Assembly (NCBI GenBank): GCA_950022655.1
Contig: OX465583.1
Span: 67,755,652-67,819,651 of the forward strand
DNA: 64,000 nt
Source of the DNA: Alentia gelatinosa
Taxonomy: Eukaryota; Annelida; Polychaeta; Phyllodocida; Polynoidae
Direction: 5' to 3'
In this document: in pieces, positions 31,020-41,589 of the stretch
Layout of the letters: the number at the start of each line of letters is the position of its first letter
Numbering within the stretch: position 1 is the first letter of the stretch
Notes under the pieces: generated by a model
What the model was told of the DNA's origin: nothing
Database searches by the model: none
What the model saw: only the letters and a program-made list of their open reading frames with translations
Translations under genes and position numbers: made by a program

Positions 31020-32486
31020 CGCCGCCCGCCTACCTGTACTACACTGGCCACCAGAGCTATACACAGAGAGGTGTACGCTGCCAGCCTACCTGTACACTGG
31101 CCACCAGAGCTATACACAGAGAGGTGTACGCTGCCAGCCTACCTGTACACTGGCCACCAGAGCTATACACAGAGAGGTGTACGCTGCCAGCCTACCTGTA
31201 CACTGGCCACCAGAGCTATACACAGAGAGGTGTACGTTGCCAGCCTACCTGTACACTGGCCACCAGAGCTATACACAGACACAGAGCTATACAGAGACAG
31301 AGGCCGATCTAACCTACATGTACTACACTGGCCATCAGAGCTATACACAGAGAGGTGGCCGATCTGACCTGCCTGTACACTGGCCACCAGAGCTATACAC
31401 ATAGTCAGTGGCGGCCGATCTAACTTACCTGTACTACACTGGCCACCAGAGCTATACACAGACAGATGGTAACCGATCTAACCTACCTGTACTACACTGG
31501 CCACCAGAGCTATACACAGAAACAGGAGGTGCCGATCTAACCTACCTGTACTACACTGGCCACCAGAGCTATACACAGACAGAGGGTGGCCGATCCAGCC
31601 TACCTGTACACTGGCCACCAGAGCTATACACAGACAGATGGTAACCGATCTAACCTACCTGTACTACACTGGCCACCAGAGCTATACACAGAGAGGTGTA
31701 CGTTGCCAGCCTACCTGTACACTGGCCACCCGAGCTATACACACACACGGGTCTAACCTAGCAGTACTACACTGGCTACCAGAGCTATAGACAGACAGAG
31801 AGCTGGTCGATCTAAACTACCTGTGCACTGGCCACCAGAGCTATAGACATAGAGAGTGGCGGCCGATCTAACCTACCTGTACTACGCTGGCTACCAGAGC
31901 TATACACAGACAGAGAGGTGGTCGATCTAAACTACCTGTGCACTGGCCACCAGAGCTATAGACATAGAGAGTGGCGGCCGATCTAACCTACCTGTACTAC
32001 ACTGGCCACCAGAGCTATACACAGACAGAGGGTGGCCGATCCAACCTACATGTACACTGGCCACCAGAGCTATACACAGACAGATGGTTACCGATCTAAC
32101 CTACCTGTACTACACTGGCCACAAGAGCTATACACAGAAACAAGAGGTTCTGATCTAACCTACCTGTACTACACTGGCCACCAGAGCTATACACAAAGAG
32201 GTGTACGCTGCCAGCCTACCTGTACACTGGCCACCAGAGCTATACACAGACACAGAGCTATACACAGACAGAGGCCGATCTAACCTACATGTACTACACT
32301 GGCCATCAGAGCTATACACAGAGAGGTGGCCGATCTGACCTACCTGTACACTGGCCACCAGAGCTATACACATAGTCAGTGGCGGCCGATCTAACCTACC
32401 TGTACTACACTGGCCACCAGAGCTATACACAGAAACAGGAGGTGCCGATCTAACCTACCTGTACTACACTGGCCACCAGAGCTATA
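31020..32486 (+). repeat. Irregular minisatellite (ccaccagagctatacacaga)
   Basis: About 25-28 units of roughly 50-60 bp: 'ctacctgtactacactggcc', 'accagagctatacacagaga', then a variable spacer ('ggtgtacgctgccagc' or 'ggtggccgatctaac'). The spacer types occur in runs and repeat in the same order at about 31270-31560 and 32220-32460, suggesting a higher-order duplication. The array resumes at 32810-32880 after the MITE. No coding. Confidence 0.93.
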
Positions 32487-32809
32487 GACCCTATTGAGGT
32501 ATCCCTTAATTCAGTCTATTCACAAGTTCTGATTTTCGCTGATTACCGATGTGGTATGGTGATAGACCCTTACCCGTAACCCAGAATTAATGCAGTTTAA
32601 CGGTTTTCAGAGTTCTTCAAATTGAAATTCCGATGCCAGAAATGGAAATTTCAGCTATTTCTACATAGAAATCCGAAATTATATTCAGTTTCTCCAATTA
32701 TAAATAAGAAAACTGTGGTTCATGTTGTCGTAGTGTGCCAAGTCTATCGGGAGCGGAACTTTGCTTTACCCGGGGCGATAATCGGGAGTTAAGTAACCTC
32801 TGGAGGCTC
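32487..32809. mobile_element. GACCCT MITE inside a minisatellite
   Basis: 323 bp: GACCCTATTGAGGTATC at the left and, reversed, GAGCCTCCAGAGGTTAC at the right. TATA stands on both sides (32483-32486, 32810-32813). Surrounding units read 'gagctatacacagacagag', so the empty site is known and the insertion duplicated TATA (or TA if the element is TAGACCC..). Confidence 0.75.
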
Positions 32810-32885
32810 TATACACAGACAGAGGGTGGCCGATCTAACCCACCTGTACTACACTGGCCACCAGAGCCATACACAGACAGAGGTA
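32810..32885 (+). repeat. Right remnant of the irregular minisatellite
   Basis: 'tatacacagacagagggtgg' and 'ctacactggccaccagagcc' continue the array interrupted at 32487. Confidence 0.85.
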
Positions 32886-33430
32886 GCAGCCAATAAGGTG
32901 TTGCCATTAAACGCCACCTAATGATGCGTTGGTTATTTAGGCCATCGCTCGGACAAACGGCCACATGCATATAGGGAAAAACAGCAATCACACCTCAAAT
33001 GTGAACGGTGGGTGTGATTGCAGGAGGGTTGATTTTTGACAGATTAAATTGCTGGAACAATCTGGGCTATTGTATTAATAAGGCTGGGCTGTCTAAACTT
33101 CAGAGTTGATAACTATCTTGGTTTTAACTTGGAAAAAGACAAGCATGTTACAGCTAGGCCTGCCACTGTATTAGTGTGTATCCAGTTTCGGTGTCCCTGT
33201 GTTATCTTAGTTATATCTAGAGTATTATTGACGAGATATACATGTATGACATATCGAATTGGAGCTGGAATACCATAGAATAAAATGCAAGCGATGTTCT
33301 TTTCTGAAAATAATATTCAGTATTATGAACGTATTAAGCTCATACACTCAGTCATTCAATGCTAAAGAATACGTTGCCAGGTCTATATTTGGCTGCGTAA
33401 CGAAGTAGATAAGGTACGAAGCCGGCCTGT
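32885..33430 (+). repeat. 540-bp dispersed repeat, copy 1
   Basis: Begins 'ggtgttgccattaaacgcca' and contains the hairpin 'aatcacacctcaaatgtgaacggtgggtgtgatt' (split here: 'aatcacacc', 'ggtgtgatt'). Then 'attaaattgctggaacaa' and 'tagaataaaatgcaag', ending near 'ggcctgtgaaaaaaggtc'. Collinear with 54640-55205. Confidence 0.75.
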
Positions 33431-33924
33431 GAAAAAAGGTCCATCTTATCTTCCTGCACCTAGATTGGCCGCCACCTTTCTCTACACTCTGTTCCAACTT
33501 AGAGGTTGGTAACGTTAAACCCTAGTCGTCTCCACGATTTCTCACTCTAAGACGATTATTTGTGCACACAATTAAAATATGAACATGGAAAAATAGCTTC
33601 AAGAGTGAGAATTGAATGCATTCTCAAACCATAGGTCCAGGTAACAAGAGACATATGGAGGGAGAGTGTCAAACATTTACAGCTACTGGTTCAAGGCAGG
33701 CTTCATGGATTAAACCCAACCAGAGCTAACGTCGTGTAGCTCTGGCGGCCAGTGTAACCTTCCTGCACCGACCTCCGCCGGCGATGTAACTCGCTGTAGT
33801 GACACCAGATGGCGGGACTGTGCTCGTCAGTCACCAGGGCGCATCGGTATCTGACCGAGGATGAAACCTGCAGAACAGGTTCGACATGGTGACGGTGCAC
33901 ATAGGAGGGTCTATCACAGACTAT
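33431..33924. other. No recognised gene
   Basis: 'gagctaacgtcgtgtagctc', 'tggcggccagtgtaacctt' near 33722 resembles a diverged unit of the 31020 minisatellite in reverse. No coding. Confidence 0.45.
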
Positions 33925-34235
33925 CGTAAAACTGGATGAGTTTTAATCTTGGCTACTGTATGCCACGACTGGAGTTTGGCATAGTGACTTCATGAGGCGA
34001 AGCCGAGTGAAGTCCGGAGCCAAAACTCCAGGAGTGGGATACGGTGGCCAAGGTTAAGACGAATCAGGTTCTGATTTTATCCTATCCCGTCTCCTCGATT
34101 TTAGAATATTACGTGATAACAATTCAGTATGCCACTAGTAGCATATAAAACTCAATATGCCAGTCAGCGTGGCATACGGAAACTCAATGTTGAGGCTATG
34201 GGATTTTATATTAGGGGTAGGATAATACCACAGCA
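33925..34235 (+). repeat. Hairpin repeat (ggagtttggcatag module)
   Basis: Matches 8050-8245: 'aaactggatgagttttaatc', 'ggagtttggcatagtgactt', 'gattttatcctaccccgtct'-like and 'atattacgtgataacaat'. Here it is longer and includes a second arm 'gaagtccggagccaaaactccagg', so the full fold is preserved. Confidence 0.68.
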
Positions 34236-34389
34236 GAACGTTCACAGGAGGATGCAGGGTAGTGGTTGTTAAAGTAGTGTACTCGAAACGCATTTAGTTT
34301 TACGTCCATGCTTCAGCATACGACATGGGGGACTGAGCCGTGGATCCGTAAATTAGGCTATGTTTAATTTGCGTATATGTATTTCACAT

Positions 34390-34392
34390 ATA

Positions 34393-34430
<38 letters not shown>

Positions 34431-34431
34431 C
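34390..34431. repeat. (ACATAT)n microsatellite
   Basis: Six or seven copies of 'acatat' starting in 'aatatacatatacatatac'. Confidence 0.85.
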
Positions 34432-34892
34432 CACAAACCCCTTATATATGTATGTACATGTATATATACATTTTTGCAGGGGAATGTGACTGTGTAGCGG
34501 ATTTGGTTCGCTACCTGGCCATGGTGGCGCCACTAATTCGTTCATTAGTTCTGAGAAGATCCGCATAATTCGCCACAGTCGCCTGGGGCCTCGTTCAGTA
34601 AAAATAACCCAACAATTCCCCATCTCATTTTGTAGCATGTACAGCATGGTCAGGTCGTTATATATAATCACCTCACCCCTGAAATATCATCCGGCTTGAA
34701 GTTGTTGCGTTTTTTTACACTTACTAAAAAGATTGGGCATTGATTGGCAGTACAGAAGTATCTCACTCTTCCGTCATACCCTATCATTACTGACGCTTCT
34801 GTATTCAACTAAGTTAGTTTCGTAGGCTGACATACAGTCCCATATATATACCAAGATCCACAATACTTTCTTAACTATTGCATTGATGCATC

Positions 34893-36020
34893 TTAGACCA
34901 TTTTGTAGACAAAGTATATAGTTGTATCTTTGTATCGGTTTATTAATACATCAGGACTGTCAAACGCTTTTTTAAAATCTATGTATAAAACCATTACAAC
35001 CATTTTGTTATCCATACCTACGAGAATTTCATTTACTAACAGAAAAATTGCCTGCGAGGTAGACCTCCCCGGTAAAAAACCAAACTGCTTATCTATTAAT
35101 AAATTATTCACAAGCATATGTTGTAGTAGCATACGGTGCATTACCCTTTCGAAAATTTTCGAAAAAAATGTTAACACTGACACAGGGCGCCAATTACATT
35201 GTTTGCTCAAGTCACCCTCCTTTGTTAACGGAGTTATAATTGCTTGCTTTAAACAGTCTGGGAATACACTATTTGCAAGAGCATAATTTATTCCATTTTT
35301 TACATAACATACATTCTTTAACACAATTCTTTTTAGGACTCCCGATTTTACAAGTTCTATACCTGTGCTCTTGTGGTTGTCTAAACTCTTTACAATTTTG
35401 GTAACTTCTACAATATCCGTATGCAAATCGTCACTCTCCATGGGAAATTCATTTATATGCATCGGTAAATCATTATTTATAATATCTCCTGTATCTTTCA
35501 ATCCTAGTTTTGCAATTATGTCCGTAAAGTAGTCATTCATATAGTCTTCAACAGGTTGTCCATTAGGACTTATCAAACTCGAATAGTGGTTTTGTTTCGA
35601 TTTTGGATCAAAAATTTCATTCAAATTATTCCAAAATCTTTTTGGTTTTCCCTTATTTTTCTCAAGATTCTGTTGAATCATTGAGGCCTCATAATTTTTT
35701 AACTTCAAGGTTATACTAGCCCTCAGTTTCCTTATACTGTTCAATAAAATTTGGTAATTAGGATTCATTACATCCATCCTTGATATTATTGCCAGAAGCC
35801 TTTTTCTCTCATCAATAAGTCCTAGAATTTCGTTCGGGATAATAAGATTATTTTTAACTTTTACTAACTTTTCTTTAATCGCATGATAAACATTCATATA
35901 GTCTTCAATAATGCCAGTATATTTTTCCATCCCATCCCTCTCAGACATGTCATTTTCATTTAGATTTTCTTAGATAATTCTGAAAACAGTCATCATTAAA
36001 GTTGTTTAGATTTCTGTATT
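34893..36020 (-). pseudogene. Non-LTR retrotransposon ORF2 fragment: linker and N-terminal half of reverse transcriptase
   Basis: The open segment 35948-34893 encodes about 350 residues. Decayed sequence upstream to about 36020 reads YRNLNNFNDDCFQNYLRKS before stops; this is the linker that follows the endonuclease in LINE ORF2. Then come GKPKRFWNNLNEIF, KSTGIELVKSGVLK, ITPLTKEGDLSKQCNWRPVS, ERVMHRMLL and KQFGFLPGRSTSQAIF, and finally LYIDFKKAFDS with the first catalytic Asp of the RT. It stops there: the FADD-box half, the rest of the palm and the thumb are missing, and the frame runs into unrelated sequence. Family: Jockey/CR1-like LINE, clade not settled. It is a dead 5'-to-middle fragment. 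Confidence 0.88.
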
Positions 36021-36034
36021 TAATTACTACTTTC

Positions 36035-36298
36035 TTATAGACTTATAGTGTTAGTATCGATATAGTATCGAAGTTTTCGTAGCTTAAAAAGTCTTTGGTT
36101 GAACTCATTTCTCAGTTTCTCAAATTGGAGCCTAAAGTTCAGGTGCTGATCAATTATGACTCCCAAGTAGGTGAAAGAACTAACCATATCTAGGGGCCTT
36201 CCAACGACACTACACGTTGTCAGCGTAGCTATGACATTTCGTTTCCGCTTCGGGGGGCACCACATAATCTTACTTTTTAAACAATCAGACAGTAACAT
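36035..36298 (-). pseudogene. Non-LTR reverse transcriptase C-terminal (thumb) fragment, out of order
   Basis: 87 residues: LLSDCLKSKIMWCPPKRKR, then SFTYLGVIIDQHLNFRLQFE, then FKLRKLRYYIDTNTISL. This is the typical segment after the RT catalytic core (..K...M.....F.YLGV.ID..L.F...). It lies 5' of the linker/RT fragment on the same strand, although in an intact ORF2 it should lie 3'. Frame-shifted sequence after TISL reads YKKVVI, like the normal continuation of the thumb, and then switches to the linker YRNLNNFN. Confidence 0.8.
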
Positions 36299-36751
36299 TT
36301 ATACAATTTTACAATATAAAGAAAATATAGATATACAAATTATTGACAAGATATTAATCTTTGGATATGATCTGTAACTTTTATTGTTATTTCTTCAAGC
36401 ACCCAGCCATCCGTCCCCTCTCGGGAAGGATCACACCTCGACTCATAGCGACATTATTTCAGAGAGCGATCTATGATCGATCGATCGGCAGCTTTTCTCA
36501 CTCATCCCAGACATCCATCAAACATCATCAATCAAAGAGAACAGCAGTTTGCTACTCTATATCTCGTCCATCACTGGATGGATCAGCTACGACTGATACA
36601 TCAAATGTGATTCTGTCTATGCAATTAGTGAAGCTGGTAAAAGTAATTTTTGTCAAATTTCAGATCTCAGATTTGACAGTAGATATATACCGTTAACACA
36701 TAGATCTCGATATATCAATGAATCTGTCACTATAGAAAATTGAGTAAGATT

Positions 36752-36811
36752 AAGGCCTGGCGTCCACCTACTACGATAGAAATTTAGACCTCCCGATATG
36801 GCACCGATACA
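36752..36811. mobile_element. Harbinger-like MITE, GGCCCGGC family, left-end fragment
   Basis: TAA|GGCCTGGCGTCCACCTACTA followed by 'cgatagaaatttagacctcc', 'cgatatggcaccgatacaag'. The right half is missing; a SINE tail follows. Confidence 0.68.
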
Positions 36812-36872
36812 AGAACCAAAAGTAAGTCTAATTGAAGAAATTGGACGTTTAACTACCCAAACAAACAAACAA
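36812..36872 (+). mobile_element. SINE tail fragment joined to a Harbinger-like MITE end
   Basis: 'aagtctaattgaagaaattg', 'gacgtttaactacccaaaca' is the SINE tail. It follows directly after the left part of the TAA|GGCC MITE (36749-36811), so one has truncated the other. Confidence 0.65.
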
Positions 36873-36908
36873 CGCATGCCTTACAAAGAGATTTCCGTGA
36901 GGGAGCCT

Positions 36909-37128
36909 GGGACACGTTTAATAATCTAGGATCTTACATGAAGACCCTTTTTCTGTACGTTGTACAAGGGTTTTGTTTGATAATATTTGAGTCTGTTCAC
37001 TAAAACAATATCAACCCTCCTTAAGCTCCTCCATAAATGTTGGATAAAGTTGACCCACATCATTCCTGGGTCTCTATGGCATACAGAAAAGGTTCTTTAT
37101 GTGCGATCCTAGATTATTAAACGGGCCC
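36909..37128. mobile_element. GGGCCCGTTTAATAATC MITE, copy 1
   Basis: Left end GGGACACGTTTAATAATCTA, right end reversed GGGCCCGTTTAATAATCTAG. Inside, 'gaccctttttctgtacg' and 'gcatacagaaaaggttc' also pair. About 220 bp. Confidence 0.72.
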
Positions 37129-37293
37129 CTGTCGAGTGGACATAAAATCTTGGACAGATTCACAGAGATTAATTGAACTCAAAAATTGTATCAACTAGCA
37201 AACTCGGTGTCCTAGTGGTAGAGGTATCACAAAGGACATATATATATATGTACCAAAAATTGTCCACCCACCCTGCTTATATATATATATATA

Positions 37294-37410
37294 CACCGTG
37301 GAACCCCGCGTGAGCGCACACCCTTCGTTCCGGGCCAAAGTGTCCGCTTACGCGAGGTTAAAATAAACATCTAGTAGAGGGAACCGTTCTGGGCTGAGGT
37401 GTCCGTTAAC
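37294..37410. mobile_element. pogo/Tc1-like MITE, left-end fragment
   Basis: TA|CACCGTGGAACCCCGCGTGA, then 'gttccgggccaaagtgtccg', 'cttacgcgaggttaaaataa'. Same family as 37927-38377; the right half is missing. Confidence 0.65.
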
Positions 37411-37926
37411 TTATATCAATAATGTCAATAGCTCAATAAATTTCACTATTCTCCAAACCTATCTCTGTATCATCATCATTATCGTTTAGGTTTGGTGTTT
37501 TGCAAAGAAGAAAAAATAGAACCCAGAGATTCACTCACCACGATTCGCCCAGCTGCCATGGTATGAACCGACCCCTTCGAGCACTCCATCCCCACAAACC
37601 CCAACGGACCAGAATCCTGGAGCATTTCTGTCCTGGGCGCTTATCTACTGGCCACAAATCCCACAATATATCAATCGGTGTCCTTATCCTGTAGGGAACA
37701 TCACACAGATATAAAGGTTTCAGATGTAAATCGTGATAAGTAGTAGAAAGGTGGAGTCTGGTTCAGTGTTTGTTATGTACGTAGGGTTACCCATCAGTGG
37801 CTGGGTTACCATTCAAAGAGTAGTTCATTTTTTCAATAGTTCTATCTGCCTATAGGCGAATGGCAAACTTTTACTGACCAGCAGGAAAAATTCCGTTCAT
37901 CTCCGAGTGACGAAAGAATATATATA

Positions 37927-38377
37927 CAGTTAAATCCTGCGTAAGCGGACACCCTCCGTTCCGAACCAAAGTGACCGCTTACGCGGGGTCCGCGGGGTTT
38001 TCAAGTTTCCTCCGGGCCAATATTGACGTATTATACCGATATGTAGGGGAGACACAGGGGATAGTAAATCTGAAATCGATTCCAATATCTTAATTGGATT
38101 TGAAGTTATTAAACGTTGAATTATGAATGTATTTCTTATGAATATAGTCATACACACTCATTAAAAACACAGATTGATCTATTTTTGGTAGCGTGTCCGT
38201 CGGAAGTATAACTGTGCGCTTACGCGGGGTCTCCGCTTACCCGAGGTGTCCGCTTACACAGGGTTAAATCAAACATCTAATAGAGGGAAAAATTTCCGTT
38301 CCGTGCCCGCTTACGCGGGGTATCCGCTTAGGCGGGGTGTCCGTTAGGCGGGGTGACCGTTAGGCGGGGTTCTACTG
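37927..38377. mobile_element. pogo/Tc1-like MITE with subterminal 18-bp repeats
   Basis: 451 bp flanked by TA on both sides. Ends: CAGTTAAATCCTGCGTAAGC at the left and, reversed, CAGTAGAACCCCGCCTAACG at the right. The right 180 bp contains about seven copies of an 18-bp motif (gtgtccgcttacgcgggg). CAGT..ACTG ends with a TA target are typical of pogo/Tc1 elements. No transposase. Confidence 0.75.
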
Positions 38378-38958
38378 TACGTCCCTCTGTACCACGTGAC
38401 CACTCATTCCGCTATTCAGTGAGTTGTGGAATTGCATTCTTAATGATTTCTAGGTCTATAGATTAATGATCAATAGATCATTTGTTTTCTTATATTTACT
38501 TGTGTCAGTTTTCTTGAATGCCTGACTGAGTCCGTCTTGTCTTGTTGACATATTGAGTTCCGACTACTGTACGGAAGAACTCCTATTTGTTTCATGGCGA
38601 TTACTGTACTATCGTAAAATTTGCTCATGCCTTCAATAATAAAATAAATCACTTCCCTGACCGTCAGGAAGGGTGCACTTCATTCTGGCTGCCTTTTCTT
38701 AATCTGCCCTGTTTTCCTCATGTTTGCCTGTGGTCCGTAGTTAAGCTTGGACAGCTGCAGCTCGTCAATCGATGTCGACCCAGGCGTCAATCCAGCTCGC
38801 TCCTGGCGGGGAGGATCCAGACAAGGTCGTCTGTGGTGGGATCCCCTCGACTGCATCCAGTCAGCATCCGCCCACAAGTTGTACACAGTGTCTGACTCTA
38901 AATGGGTTTATAATGAATGTTTAGGGTAAGTCTCCTGTTTTCCCGACGGAATATAGTG

Positions 38959-39397
38959 CTCTTGTTCTTGTTCATGTTCTTCTTGTTCTTGTTCTTGTTC
39001 TTGTTCTTCTTGTTCTTGTTCTTGTTCTTCTTGTTCTTGTTCTTCTTGTTCTTGTTGTTGTTGTTCTTCTTGTTGTTGTTCTTCTTGTTGTTGTTGTTCT
39101 TCTTCTTCCTGATTTTTTCTTCTTCTTCTTCTTGTTCTTGTTCTTGTTCTTGTTCTTGTTCTTGTTCTTGTTCTTGTTCTTCTTGTTCTTGTTCTTGTTC
39201 TTGTTCTTGTTCTTGTTCTTGTTCTTCTTCTTCTTCTTCTTCTTCTTCTTCTTCTTCTTCTTCTTCCTCATCTTGTTCTTGTTCTTGTTGTTCTTCTTCT
39301 TCTTCTTTCAGATCCGTAGCTCTTGTTGTTGTTGTTGTTGTTTTTGTTGTTGTTGTTGTTTTTGTTGTTGTTGTTGTTGTTGTTCTTCTTCTTCTTC
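38959..39397 (+). repeat. (CTTGTT)n/(CTT)n/(GTT)n microsatellite
   Basis: About 440 bp of hexamer and trimer repeats in blocks: cttgtt, then ctt, cttgtt again, ctt, then gtt. Its right edge meets a foldback end (39397-39530: 'ggccggccgtgaactac..cgtgtattacgacc..aacggtcgtttg'). Confidence 0.95.
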
Positions 39398-39535
39398 GGC
39401 CGGCCGTGAACTACGAAAGGCTGTTGCGTCGTGATATACTGGCTGACACTCGTGTATTACGACCTTGAGTAGTTGAGTGATTTACAATGCTGTCTTCAAA
39501 ACGGTCGTTTGTCGTATTTATCATAATGGCTAATG
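39398..39535. mobile_element. Degenerate hairpin module
   Basis: 'ggccgtgaactacgaaaggc', 'tgttgcgtcgtgatatactg', 'actcgtgtattacgac' and 'aaaacggtcgtttgtcgtat' correspond to the hairpin part of the composite repeat at 52495-52650. Confidence 0.55.
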
Positions 39536-41589
39536 GTTTACTGAGTCCCTTAAGTTCTCAGTAGGTACTTTGTATACCATGGATAATGATATGTATTACA
39601 CCCCTCTGAGTCAGCTATGGACTGACTTTATAATTCCTGTATTCCAAACATTAACATTCCCATAAAAGGCGAAATCTGACGTGGGCAATGATAGAGGCCC
39701 TTTACATCATGTTTCTCATTGCTAACCCTGTATCCCTACAACCAGTATGGAAGGAAGTAAATAAGAAGAGGAGCAAAAATACACCATACATAAAGGTAAG
39801 ACAAGGACACCTTCAAGCGTGAACTACGATATCTCAAACAGAACAGAACTCTATAATGTAGCAGATGTATTAATACAAGATTATACATACACTTGATTCT
39901 ATTACTTCTCATGATGATAATGTTTATACTAAAACCATCTATGATTATTGAATCTAGATGTATGTATGCCAGATTCAGCGGAAGAAGTGTTTCTTACATA
40001 AGTGAATAAAGGCTTCATTTATTAGAAAAAAAGGGGAGAAGTCATTGTTTGCAAATGTTTATTTTTGATACTGAATTTGGCAAATGGTGTCGAAGTAGAA
40101 TATAAGAATAGGAACCAAACGTCCAATAATCTTCAAATTATTACTCAATTGACCTACATACGATTTCCACCCTGGAATAAATCCAGTTGTCGGAGTTGGT
40201 ATAGGGCCAAGCTGGCACGGCTGAAAATGTATAAGTTACTTTGCAAGAGTCCACCAGTAATTGGCTGGCACTTTATGCATACAGGACGGGCTCGCATTGT
40301 ATGCAGTTTTCTGCCGGGCTTTGTCAGATACCGGTCACAAACTGTGAGCAGCCTCGACACGGGCATCGATCATGGCGGCCGCCCAGGCTGTCCTCTGTTA
40401 TCTGCTTTTAGGTTAATAATACCCTCTTGAGGGCCAAGCACCATGCAGGCATACGCATACACGCATATATATATATATATAAGACAGGCCACACAGATGA
40501 CAGAACCAGAGAGAGGGATAGAGGAAAGAGAAGACTATAGAAGAAACCTATGAAAGTTTAGGGTCAGAGCTCGTATCCCATCGAGTTTGAATCGCGTAGT
40601 AATTCAAAAGGCGTAAAGTGACAATGTTACCCCAATGCTACCCCATGACGCCTACATACATTCTGGCAACGTGGTGCTATTCTAATGTCCATGGAAGGGG
40701 TGAAATGAATCCAGAACCTCACTCAAATTGTAAAATATAAAACATTTCTCTCGTTTGAATGTTCCATCATCATCACTCGACTTCGCCTCGAAGATGATTG
40801 CCACGCATCCAAAATTATGGATCATTTTTTATTTATACAATTCTCGATGTAGTTCTATAGAAGTATAGGGAAAAAGGTTGACAAAGAAAGCTGGAGAGAA
40901 GTGAGAACCAAAGACAGGCTGGGAAATGATAAGAGATGAGAAAGAGAGAGAGAGAGAGAGAACCCAAAGAGAAGAGAAAGAGGCAGAAAGTGAACAGACA
41001 CTCAGGAAATGTTAGCAACAGAGGAACCATGTATTATGGACCTCATCCAATAATGTATTTGATTCTCAAACTAGGGATGATAACAAGGATCCATGCATCA
41101 TTGTCTGCCATATTTTAGTGTTTGTTTTGTTAAAATTCTTTGAACATAAATGATGTTCAGATTCAAATGATATATAAACAAAAGTTGTAAAAAATAATGC
41201 CTGCTCAATGAAATGGATACAAGTAAATTGCCAAAAGACAAAACATCATCTATGAAAATAGAGAACCCCTGCTGGAAACAAAATACCAGGGGGACATATA
41301 GTAAGGTGAGATGAGAAGGGAGTAGATGAGAAGAGAACAATACAAGAGGACTAGTAAGAACAGGTGGAATCAGAGGAGGGGTAACGATTGCGTGTGAGAG
41401 AAAGGCGGAGTGCTATGTATGTAAAGAGAATGGCACGACCCAGATTGAAGGAGCAGAGGCGGCGAGTTGTGCCAGAGGTGGTAATCGTAGGAGACAACTG
41501 CCTTCGGACTAAGTGGATTACAGCGCTACACTAATCCCTGGATGTTAGGTCAGCTCAGGGCGCTGAGGGCAAAGGTGGTTGAGACAGGG
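39536..41589. other. No recognised gene
   Basis: Contains a TA run (40463-40482), a GA run (40940-40962), a half copy of the 'gtagtaattca' palindrome (about 40590) and the 'atccaaa.ttatgg' dispersed piece (40780-40850). A 121-codon frame at 40065-40430 has no recognisable family. Confidence 0.45.

Noticed and set aside
30810..32430. Frames of 80-185 codons in both directions
   Set aside because: Irregular minisatellite; the sequences are the same unit in different frames.
36149..36377. Plus-strand frames over the RT thumb fragment
   Set aside because: Antisense shadows of the retrotransposon fragment.
38917..39468. Leu/Phe/Ser/Cys-rich frames and the Lys/Asn-rich opposite frame
   Set aside because: Trinucleotide and hexanucleotide microsatellite.
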